From contig OZ020267.1 in NCBI GenBank assembly GCA_963971225.1, forward strand, positions 48,431,993 through 48,495,992: a stretch of DNA of 64,000 bases, read 5' to 3'. Position 1 is the first letter of the stretch. Every line of letters begins with the position of its first letter. The notes under the pieces were generated by a model. That model made no database searches. It saw nothing but the letters and a program-made list of their open reading frames with translations, and was not told the origin of the DNA. Position numbers and translations under genes: made by a program. The stretch comes from Melieria omissa. Its lineage: Eukaryota; Arthropoda; Insecta; Diptera; Ulidiidae. This document shows, piece by piece, positions 25,301-37,300 of the stretch.

Positions 25301-28300
25301 ATTTTACACAAATGACCTACAACACAAACAAAACTACTTTTTAAACTTAAAATAGCAATTTATTCAATGAAAAAAAATTTTGTGTACAAAAATGGTTTTC
25401 GACCGTTTCATAGTTATAAGACACTTTTGATTTTTTTAAGTAAAATTAAAAAAAAAACGATTGTAAGTAAAAATTTAAATACAAGAAACATTATTAATAT
25501 TTTGTAGAACCTCCACCAGCTTTCGCAACAGCAAACAGCCTTTTTTGCATTGATCGGGCGAACGTGTTTAATAAGCCAACTTCGAGATTAGCCCATTCAG
25601 ACACTATGGCAGATTGTAACTCGACAGTACTGTTAAACTGCCGATTATTAGCGTATACTTTCTTTACCAATATTCCCCAAATATTTTCTATAGGATTTAG
25701 ATCCGGAGAACAAGCCGGCCAATTCAAAACTTCAAAGGAACATTGAGTTAGATAGCGCTTGGTTTCGTTGCTTACGTGAATACGAGCATTATCTTGTTGA
25801 AAAATGTATGGTTTTTCTCTGTTTGCCTCAAGAAATGGCAAAAGACTATTTTCCAGTACTCGTATGTACTCGCTGCTATTCATTCATGAAGTTGTGAACT
25901 GTATATCGAGTGTGCTATTTGATGTGAATGCACCCCACACCATCACAGAACCGCCGCCAAAATTTCGTCTTGAAAAAACCAAGGGTTCCTTGCGCAGAAT
26001 CCTCCAATAGGAATGGTAACCATCAGGACCGTCGAGGTTCCATTTTTTTCGTCCGAAAATATAACCTTTTAAAAAAAATTCGATTGGACATCGCTCATTA
26101 CATCTTTAAAGTTATGTCTTACCATGTCCCAGTTAGTATTCATGTTTTCCTCAGCAAATTGCAGTCGTGCCTGAACGTGGCGAGGCAAAAGTTTAGGTGC
26201 CTTCATCATTTTTGCTTGTGCAATGTGCGGGCAGCGCCTCAGCGTGCGCCTGACTGTAGCTTTTGAAACTTTGGTATGCAGTAATGCAGCTAACTGGGTG
26301 CATGATGCAGTCGAATTTGATGCATTTTTTAAAATGAGCCTCTGCTCGCGGCTTGACAGTACCTGTTTTCTACCAGAGCGTTTTAGTTGATTATAATTTT
26401 TAGGATCTTTCAAAAAATTTCGGATTACACATCGACTTCTGTTGATCTTTTTCGAAATTTCACTTAAAGAATGTTGTATGTCAAAATTTTACCCCTTTCT
26501 TCAACAAACAACGCAATTCCGCGCGGCATTATTGTAAATAATCAATTAGATAGCAGATGTAATAAAAATAAATATTATTATTTGATCCACTCCTGTCAAA
26601 TGCTATTTTCGTACTGATGTCTTATAATTATGAAACGACAAAAATTTAGCAAAAATTCGAATGAACGACATAAAGTTAACGGTACTATTCTGGCATCGCC
26701 AACTTCCAACAAATAAACGGTACTTTAAAGATAGGATTACGTGATGATTGGACCTGGATACAGGGAACTTACACAATGGGCTTACCAAGATTTTTATATG
26801 TTCACAAAGTAAAATTTGTAAAGTGTCTTATAATTATGAAACGCACTGTATTATAAGCGAGCCTCAGGTTGGAGCCCCATTTAAAAAATATAGTGGAATT
26901 TGGTCCCACATTTCTTCACAGAACGGGTCGATTAAAGTAACAGTAGTGTTCTCAGTGCTACATGTACAAGTCTTGAATGTTCTAAAAAAATATAGAGTTT
27001 CGTCCGATTTGTGAGCTGCCGGTGTAACTGGGCAAAAGATTATTAGAACGTTTGTTATGCAAACACATGGTGAAAAATATCTTCTTAAAACTTTAAATGA
27101 AGCAGATAAGTATACATTTATTAAAGCAAAAAATTACTTTGTGCCGGTACTATAGAAATTATTTAGTTTATATAAAACTCAGCGTAGATTATGGCTTAGT
27201 GTATCTGCTAACAATTTTTGTTACTTATTATATGGAAATTTAAAATTGTCTTATGTAAACATATGCACACACTTCATTACTGTACTAAAAGCTCCCGACT
27301 TTGCATTTCGTTGTTGGTTTCCAACAGCTATTAGCTATTTCAAGTAATGGCTACTTTATTGACTAAAGCATACGTAGAGTGTCATATTTGTTGTTTGCTT
27401 TTTAATAGATGCAATAATATTTCACACTGCAAAATGATCACTACGCTATTATTTTTAAATCCAGTTTATAAATATATCCGAAGAACAATTCGCATCAAGT
27501 TTATTTAAAATTTCACATGAAAATGTTACTGAGTAATAAAATCAATGTTCTCATCTCTACGTTCAAGCCGATGAATATTTGCTTGCTTTTAACCCTTTCG
27601 GGACTACTGGGATAATATGTCCCAGGAAGTTTTTAATGCCTCTCAAAAAAATTATTCAAATATTACAACCCACGCAAAATATTTTTTCGATTTCGGTGTT
27701 CTCGCATAAGAGGATGATTTCAGAATTTGTGAGCATCCAATATAATTTTCTAACCCCAACATTCATGGCATGAGAACATTTCTACTGAGAGTATTTTGGA
27801 TTTCAAAAATAAACTCCGTCCCGAAAGGGTTAAAGCGGTCCCATATCTTTAAATATTAGTAATTCACCATTTTCAATATATATATACTGAACATACACTT
27901 CGAACTTATACAGGCGCACATTTACACCTACATACATATTTGAACCAAAAAGCTTACATTACCGATCAGCTAGCTAAGTAAATATCAACCACAAATCAAG
28001 CAAATATTAATCACAAAAGACACACAACTATCATATCCTTAAAGTTTAAGACAACGATCGCAGCTTTGTACATTACAATTAACGAAGAGGAACTCCCATT
28101 CTTCAACTTTGAATATTCAATGAGTTAAGATCCGTAGGTATTTAAGGAGCATTCGCGAGCTTACAAAAAATAGTAAACTCAAGCATACGTCACGCAATGC
28201 ATTCATTCGGATCCGCATGCAGAAAGCTAGAAAGGGAAATACTGGTGCAAGCAAGACATATCTATATAACATAGGATAGGTTGGGTCCCAATTCAAATAA

Positions 28301-31300
28301 AATTAGCACATAACAAATTTTTTCAATCTGGTTTAAATTGGTAAAACATAGAGAAAGCAATCGATGGGAAAATGTAAATTTGTATTTCAATACTTCAATA
28401 ACCGATCAATCAATGTTTAAATATAAGCAAATGTACGTAATGAATATATTAAAAATGTGCATATACAGGTAACAATTAAAATCTTCCCGCCAAATCAGTT
28501 AGACAATGTATAATTAACACGTCATGAGTTGAGGTATTGGAAAAATATACCTATTTTAATGTAGAATAAGTATAAAAATAATTATGTGAATTCAGTGGAC
28601 ACATTTATCTTCTGCTTTGGCAACTCTCACAGCATAGTCTGTCGAACTGTCAGTTCGTGAAGAAGATTTTACATTTACCTGTATGTATTGGGAAATTGTA
28701 ATGGTACAGAAAAATCAATGGAAATAGGTGAATAGGAGGGCTTCAGTGCACGTTGACTATATCATGCAACATCAATGTTTGATTTTCCAATTAAAGAAAG
28801 ATTTTGTAATTAAAAGTTTTTATTTTTTTGCAAGAACATTTTCTATGGTAACAAACATTTATAATATGTTTTAGCTTTTCAGATTATTTTCAAAGTCACT
28901 TGTTATACAGTGGTGGCACGTAAATTAGCACACCTTCAGACAGAACTAAAGCAGTCGAAGTTTCGTGATGCAATAACTTAAAAAAAATGTTCATTTCATT
29001 CATTCAATTTGAGTGTTTATTTGTAGACAGATTGAGGAATCGTTTTTAGGCTAGGAGCTCCCGATTGTGATTGGAACTTTAACACGCATCCGTCGTTTGT
29101 GTCAATTTGACACAATTTCCGAATTCAAACTGTCATTGCGCCTTTATTTTTTCATTAAATCGAATGAGATTTTGGCTCACTGGCAAAACACAAACAAATA
29201 TAAACTTCCCCTCCCTTTTCCTTTTTAACTACTACTTTGCATTGATATTTTTTGATGTTTGTTTTTGATGATTTGACAAACGACTCTTTCGTAACTTTTT
29301 GTTAACGACGGATGCGTGTTAATAAGCATGCTCGCGTTTCGCAAAAATTTCGTAATTTTTTTGTTATTGTAGTATTAACACGTTCGCCGACAGTAAAATT
29401 TTTGTGGAAACTAGTAGAATTATATATTGTTGCAGTTGTCAGATTATCGTATTTTATCCGTTATACACATTGAATGATATAGCATATAATTTACAAAATT
29501 TTCAGTTTATTTTAAATTTAATAATTAAACATTGCCTTTAAAATTTGAATGCTATAGCATTCACGTCATTTTGCATCACTATGAAAATTACTGCTATAGC
29601 ATTCACGTGCGCGAACGTGTTAATATGGCGTAAACATCGCGGCCAGAACTGTCAGCCTAGGCGTATACGGAGACGCAGACCACACAAGCAGGACACCTCA
29701 GCGCAGTTAAGTTTTTTGTAAATAATGCAGTACCATATGACACCGTATACATCGGCGGAGAGCCGTGCCTGCGCACACCTGCGTCGCGTTGTAGTTTCCT
29801 ACGCGCAGCCGACACGTTGGCTTGCAAAAATTTAAGAACTAATTGAAAAAGTGCGTGAACAGCCGATATTACACCCATATTATATTATATAGGTTCTATT
29901 TCAAAGTCTTATTCAGACAAATAACTCGTATGGCTGGGTTTATGGAATGAATATTACGAGATTCGTATACACAGTTCACATATTTTCTGGGGCACACATT
30001 TTCATTTGCGCTGCACTGCCATGTGCTGTGTTGCGCGGCCTGCGTCTCCATATACGCATAGGCTTAGACAGTGCGTTTTGGAGAATAATCTCCGCGGATG
30101 TCAGAGTATAAAAAACCGTAAGGGTATAAAACCGATGAAAAATAGAATGAGAGAATAGAATATTTTCATTAATAAAAATACTATTGTTCCTTATCAAAAT
30201 GTTATACTAGGGTTTTATAATCTTTTCGATATTATTGGTAGGGTGTGCTACTTAGCGTGCCACTTTGTAATTGTATCTATCAGATTTTAGTCTAAATGGA
30301 CCAAAAGTGGCAACAATGTACACCTTTTGAGAGTGTAGCTACAGTCTATGCCACTAGAAGTCTGGCAGTATCCAGACAACTTGTCCATTTTTAACAGACT
30401 ATCGTCTATGAATAGTTTCGTGGAGTTGGGCTCAAGTCACGATCTTAAGAACGAAATCGTGCCCGCAGAAACGTAATGTAAACAATACAGCAACAAGCAA
30501 GTGCACTAAGCATGCGGAAGTACCTAAATTTAAGTGATTCTGATTTCATGCAAAGCAATGCGTAAAATATTGTCTGTTTGCAGTATTGGTAAGCAGCGGA
30601 GTGGAGGCAACTTAAGTGTACGTGGCGATTGGCCAGTTACCATGCGATCGCTAACAACCACAGTCACATGCAAACATCATTGAATATTCAAATGAACTAT
30701 GAACTCGGCATTCTTGCACCACATACAAATTTTGTGGATATTTTTGTTCTTTAAACTCCTTCAACGACTGGTGAAATTCTCTTGATTTTCAATATCGACA
30801 AGGAACTCGATATGAGCAAGCAGGATATGCCACACTTGTGGAAACTCCATTTTAGCCGTTGGTGCTGGGTCGATGAGCACATTTTCCATGTTCTATTCCA
30901 TGCACGAGCATATCCACAAAATTTTTATTTGGTTCTATAATAAAATACGAACGCTAACGCTAAAGTCGCGGAACATTCCAGTACGATTATAGGTATTAGG
31001 TAATAAGAATTATGCACTTCCAACACTTTGCAATTGTAAATCGGTTTATATATTTATATATATATATATAGATATAACTTGAATAATGTGAAATTTGTGA
31101 GCACCTTAAAACCATCATATGTCCAACTTCCTAATTTTAAGATGCATGTCTGTACGTCATACGGAAAATATTCAACATCGATTGAACAAGATGATTTATA
31201 GACGGCAGGTGGTTGCCATATTACCAATCCATTACTATGGACTGTTGCTTTTGTCATAAGTGTGACTTCGTAATGACCATCAGCACTGAAAAATATTTTG

Positions 31301-34300
31301 AACAATTCTCCTCAGTTATTTATTTAAACAAATAGTGTAGGTTTATAAAACGGGTACATTGCGGAGATGAAGAGGACCTAAAAGCGTCTTGCGAGGCGCG
31401 TATGTGGACACATACGGAAAAATATGCGGGCAACTCCAAATCATTTGCAGGCGAATAGCTCTTATTAAAGTAAATATGTAACATATAGCTGATTACGTGT
31501 GGAAAATAATTCTTTTTAAGTATAATACACAATACGACTATGGCTTATTACAATACTTGAGTCCGAATATATTTAAATATGTCTGCAGTTTTAAAGCTAA
31601 GTATGTTGTGCAAGTCGCGGGACCACGCGGCACAGTGTAACGATTCTTCACATTTGTTACACACACACTGCGCCTCTATGCTTATGCAGATATGAAATCG
31701 CGGTTCGCTATTGTCAAATATTAAAGATGCTTACACTAATCCCGCAAGTCTTTTCGAAACATACACTTATAGTAAGTTAATGCTTCAGCTTCTTCCAGGT
31801 TGCGCAAGTCTGCTCTGCGTGAACTTTGTATGAGTTGGATTACATCCAGATTGGTTTGTGTGAATCTGTTGTGTTTTGAACCAGCATGTTGGGTGCGTAT
31901 GTGTATGTGTGTTTAGACTGTGAAAATAGATGTGCACACATACACACACACACACACACACGGCGATGTGAGCCAACGAACAAAAAAATGAGCTCTGAGC
32001 TTGGCTCAGATGTGCGGTGCATTCCACTGACAGCATTTACCTTGCAGTTGTGCGTGTCGGAATGCATTCGCAAGCAATAATATCCTTCCCGACGACCCAC
32101 GGAAACCTGATGTGCGTCTCATCGCTTTACCGTACACTGAATACAGTTCAGCCTCTTCTCACTGGCTCCTTTTCGTACCGAAACATATACATATACGAGG
32201 TAAGCCCGCTTATGTGTGAGCAGATAATTTCTTGTTGACTTTTTATGGTGTGTCAATGGAGATGAGAATGCGAATGTGCGTGTGAATGTAACGATAAATA
32301 ATGGGAACGAATATGGAGGAGTGGTCGTGAGTTGGAGTATCATACGAATTCAATTTAATAATTAATTTAAAATGGTAAAATAAGAATACAAAATATTGAA
32401 TATTTTATACATACGAAGTGGATTTTGGTTATTGTTTGCATATTGTACGTAAATATAATTTGTACATAAGTTAGGAAAAGAAATCAACTGCACATTCAGT
32501 CTCAGAAAACAAAGTTAAAGTATATCAAGACTACGTTCAAAGATGTCGTTTCATCGATATTAGTTATGTAGTTGTTAAATATTCAAATGATACACAATGA
32601 TAAAAACGGAATACCGAAATTCAAATATGTACAAAAGAGGAAATTGGAAATTATGAACAAAAGAGATCACTCAGTCAGTTCAACTGAACATATGGTAAGA
32701 ATAAAAAGGAAACGGATCCAGCAAAACTCCTAAACAAGTTCATATAAATATATAAATTTTGAATTTGAATAGTTTCCGGCTAAGAACCCGCTAAAAAATT
32801 AGGTAAATTTATCGGTTCATGGGTGGTTTAGCTGTCATACCAGCGCAGACCGGATGCCACAGAGTGTCCGTAGAGCGCCAAATGGTGCACTGCTCTACAT
32901 TCTGCAAGCAGATATTGTCATTTTCGATATGACTGCCAGTAGCGAGACTAGGTCGACGCCAAAGCGCACCTTTCCAATTGGGTAGTGCATATTCGATTGA
33001 AAGCAGCTTGACCAGGACGTGGTTGTGCTTGCGTCTCAGCCCGCAGTTTTAATATGCGAACGATTCTTTAAAAGAAACTGTCATGGCATGCGCACTGGGA
33101 ATAGTGTTTGACGTGTAAAGGCCCAATTTAGAAACGCCCGAGTTCGACCGGGTTGGTTGTCCACGGTAGCTGGTTGTTGTACACATATAGCAATAAGTAG
33201 TTGCGGACGATTGTCAGATGTACGTTTATTTGCAAGTAGGTGACATAAGGTATTGCGAAAATTTTTGGTTTGGTTTTGCAAGCGTTGGCTCAGAAATAAT
33301 TTCCTCGGAACTGAACAAACCAAAAAGTATGTATGAAATATGGTATTGTGAGGGACCTACCTTGAACCCGTCATACGTCCAACTTCCGAATTTGAGAACA
33401 CATGTTTGCTCATCAAAAGGAAAATATTCTACATCTATTTCACATGATGACTTGTAAATAGCCGGGGGCTTCCATTCGACTAGTCCTTCTGAGTAAATGG
33501 TAGCTTTCGTTGCGAGCGTCACTTCGAAGTTACCATCGGCACTGTTGTTATTGTTGTAGTTGTTGTTGTGTTCAGTGACAATTTAGTTTCAGTTCAATCG
33601 AAATCGATGAATTTTGTGATTATGGCGGATACATACATATGTACATATACAAGTACAATACAACACAAACTTATACATATATGTAAAGATATGCTATCAA
33701 TGTATCTGAATCTTAAGCTAGTAATAAACATATGCATGAGACAATATCCGCGTTTGTGTCCTACTCCTTGTCCCTACCATAGGGTTGGCCTTACAAATTT
33801 AATACCACTTCTTAAAGAAGGTAATATTGATCCGCTGCCTCATATAATTATCGTAATCATTCGATGCATGTGTGTAGAAGTGATCATATTTGATTGTATT
33901 ATGCGAACTGAATAATTTTGGAATATTCACAGAAACCGCTCAAGTAATTTCACAGTTTTAGAGTTTGAAGCAGTTTAATTAGTTTACAAATAAGTATTCT
34001 CAATTTTTTTTTTTTAATCTGAATTCCCAAACCCTCTGCAGACTCGTGTATTCGTGTAAACTTGGGAAATAAGATACAATAATCTATTCCGGAAAATTAT
34101 GCATACTTGTATGAATATAGATATAAGTGTACTCGTGATCAACATACTTACTTATTGTATAAAACGATATCAGGTCGCCAAATATGATCAGAAGGAACGT
34201 GAAGCATGTGCACTCCTCCATACTCCTTCGGCTCCCAGCGCAGTTTGTAATCGTACCACGACTAAAGAAATTCAAATTTTATTGGCTCACACGAGTTGGC

Positions 34301-37300
34301 ATGCAATAAGTTTTAGAGATTCTTTTTTTGACCACTACGATTTGCATATACATAGGAAACCGGAACGCTAAAAATTCTAGTAATCGAAGGACGATGTTCA
34401 AAGTAAGGTGGCAGTTCTTAACCGCTACTTAACTTGAACATTTTGCCTATAGTGACATTTTAGTTTGTTTTTCCTTTGCCTCAAACTTTTGTTTCAAATG
34501 TTTTTACCATACATATCGTGTTGATTGTATAAGAATCGCTCTAACATCAACATATACGTTACCTGTTCTACCCAAAGATTTGTTGTCATTATTTGATTTT
34601 TAAGATTCTGAAAAGAACATACATAAATAGAATATTATGCTCGTTTGTCATTGCATATGAACAGCGTCATTAAAATTAATTTTTAATTAGCTTCTCCTCC
34701 TACGATAATTGGCTCTTCGTATGCTTGAACTTAAACTATTTGTTAACAAAAATAACGTCTTTTTTATTTTATATCATAGATAAAGATTAACATTAAGTTA
34801 TCTTTTTTCTAAGAAATTCTTCGTTCTGCTAGACTATTGACTCTTATGGCCAAACTCCATAAAGCGCGTTTCAGGCGTTCGGGGTTTGTCGGGTTATGGC
34901 GTTTCTCTCGTTATTCGCGTTGCAAATGGTCAAACTCCATAAAGCGCGTTTCACGCGTCAGCTTCTTCTTCTTACGTCAGTTGATGCTAGTTTTTAATTG
35001 GCAAACTGCTGATTGATTTCGTTGTGAATTGTGAAAAACAACGAAATGAAATTGCTATACGACGTTATAGACTTTGTAGGATTTACTGATTTCATTTTAA
35101 ACACATTAAATGCATATCGAACATTGCAAAAAATAAAAAAAAGATTCAGTTGAATTCAATTTGTAGCAATTTATTTCACAGGGATGAGCAAAATTCGATC
35201 GACAACGAATAAGCTATCGAATTTCCAATACAGCGAAGACTAAGTTTCGTCTGTCAAAGAATTATGCTAATTTTTACGAATTTCTCCACATTCTATGTTA
35301 AAATATTGAATTTCAAATGTTTCTTAAATGTATTTAATAGCTTTCGTGTAAAATAAATGCATCCGACTTTTGCGATAACACAAGTTTGTTATCGGCATTA
35401 CCATTTAACCACATAATGTATGACATCTTTAGGAGCTCTGTCAGCTGTTTGACGTCGTTTAGCGAGAAACGCGAGAGAAAGTTGAAAATAGTTCAACTTT
35501 TGTCGCGTTTCGGGCGTAGTCATGGAGTTTGCTTCATACAAATACACTGATTCAACTTTTTCTCGAAACACGAGAAACGCCAAACACCACGATACGCCTG
35601 CAACGCGCTTTATGGAGTTTGGCCATTAGACTTCTGATTAGACTTCTGATAGATTGGTTTAGAAATTAAAATCCCAAACGTGCAAAATGTCAGGGAAAAT
35701 CCGAAGAAGTGACACGCCCATTTTTTGCGAAAACGGAAACTAAGTTTTAAAAAACGGTTTGCGGATTCGAAATCAGCGCTCCCTAATTACCCTAGAACTG
35801 ATGTCAAACCCAGAAAAGCCATTTTGCTGTTGATCAGTGTAGTATACCAAAAATGACAAAAATTGCAAGTTTAAGTCTCAGGCATTGCCAAACAGCAAAA
35901 GTTTAAGAAAAACAAAATGGAGATTTCAATTCAGCAGACCTGCTTAACTAGCTAACCACCATTTTGTGAAGAACAGCCCACTCCTAATTTTGTCCCGCGA
36001 TTGTATGGAGTCCAATCACTATGCATCGTATGAAATATTAAAATTTGACCTACACTATGGTTTGAGCTTTCATAAATTCTATCAGTTTTTTTAATTGATC
36101 AGTGAAACAAAAATATTAGTAATTTGAGATAAATCATGTCTTTAAAAGCTGATGTAGTAGATTATTGTACTAATAAAAAGTAAAATTGTTATTTTCTTTG
36201 GACCTGTGAAAATGTCAAGAGGAAAGTAATAGCCACCTGAAGAAAAGGGAAAAATTCATGCATGCAATCAATAAGACTTTTCGACACGGGAAATGGGACA
36301 CCAGTCTGTCATTATTTAAATTTACGCGGATCTTATGGAGAAAACGTAAGATTTGACAGAAACTCGAAAATTATCGTAAGGCAAAAACGTGTGATAATAG
36401 CATTGAGAATCAAAGAAAACCTGATGTCGATTTAGTGCGTTCGCAGAATCGATCTGTCTATAAAGCCCCGACATGTTCGATTAATTTACAAAAATCAAAC
36501 CGCGATGTTTCTAAATGCCTCAAAAAAAGCCCTTTGACTGTTGGTCTTAAACCCAGAAGAATGGAATTCGTGGAGAAGCTATTTAGAGGCGTGAACAGTT
36601 GTAAAAAGTTTTGTTTAGTAACAAAAACGGATAATTTTAGATATTAATGGCGGCTTTTATTACTTTTAGCTCGATAAGTTGGTTGAAAGTATGAGCCGGA
36701 CATTATCAGGTGGCCTAATGGATTACCATTAGGGTCGGTATTGCCATGTTTTGTATGACTTAACTTGCGTGGGTTTCTGGAAAAATTAATTTCTACATTT
36801 ACAGCGAACTTTTAAACGTAATGCTAATAGAATAATCAGAAGACTTCTATGGTCCTGAATTTATTTTTCAGCAGAAAAATGCTGCAATTCGTAGTTCTAG
36901 AAAAACAATGAACTTTTTCAAGGACAAAAATATTCAAGTTTTTAATTGGCTTGTTCAAATTCCTGACATTAACCCTTCTGTCAATACGAAGGTACCTGGG
37001 TACCTTTTGCATTTTTTAAGTAAAAATAGCCTACTTTCGACCAAGGAACGCTATGCTGAATTTTTTAGTATCTTCCTAAAAATCAATTGACTACCTATAT
37101 GTATATCTAATATAGAAAGAAAACTTTTTCCTTATAACTTTTAGAACCGATTTTTGAACACTACCCCGTTGTTCTATACGAAGGTACCTGGGTGCCTTCA
37201 TCCAAAATACAGGAAACAATACAGTTTCAACGTGAAATTACTCGTTCATATTCGAGTGGCCCAAATTTGAAATTTGAAATCAAAGTTGTATTAAAAAATA

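Larger units (their letters stand above)
28908..30267. mobile_element. TA-flanked element holding three smaller MITEs
   Basis: TA lies at 28906-28907 and 30268-30269. The ends CAGTGGTGGCACGTAAATTA and CAAAGTGGCACGCTAAGTAG are inverted and both continue GCACACC. They resemble Tc1/mariner ends. Almost all of the interior is explained by inserts at 29083-29318, 29379-29619 and about 29654-30069. No transposase is left. Confidence 0.75.

Noticed and set aside
31785..32100. Overlapping ORFs rich in VCVCVC or HTHTHT
   Set aside because: Translations of a CA/TG microsatellite in the receptor intron.
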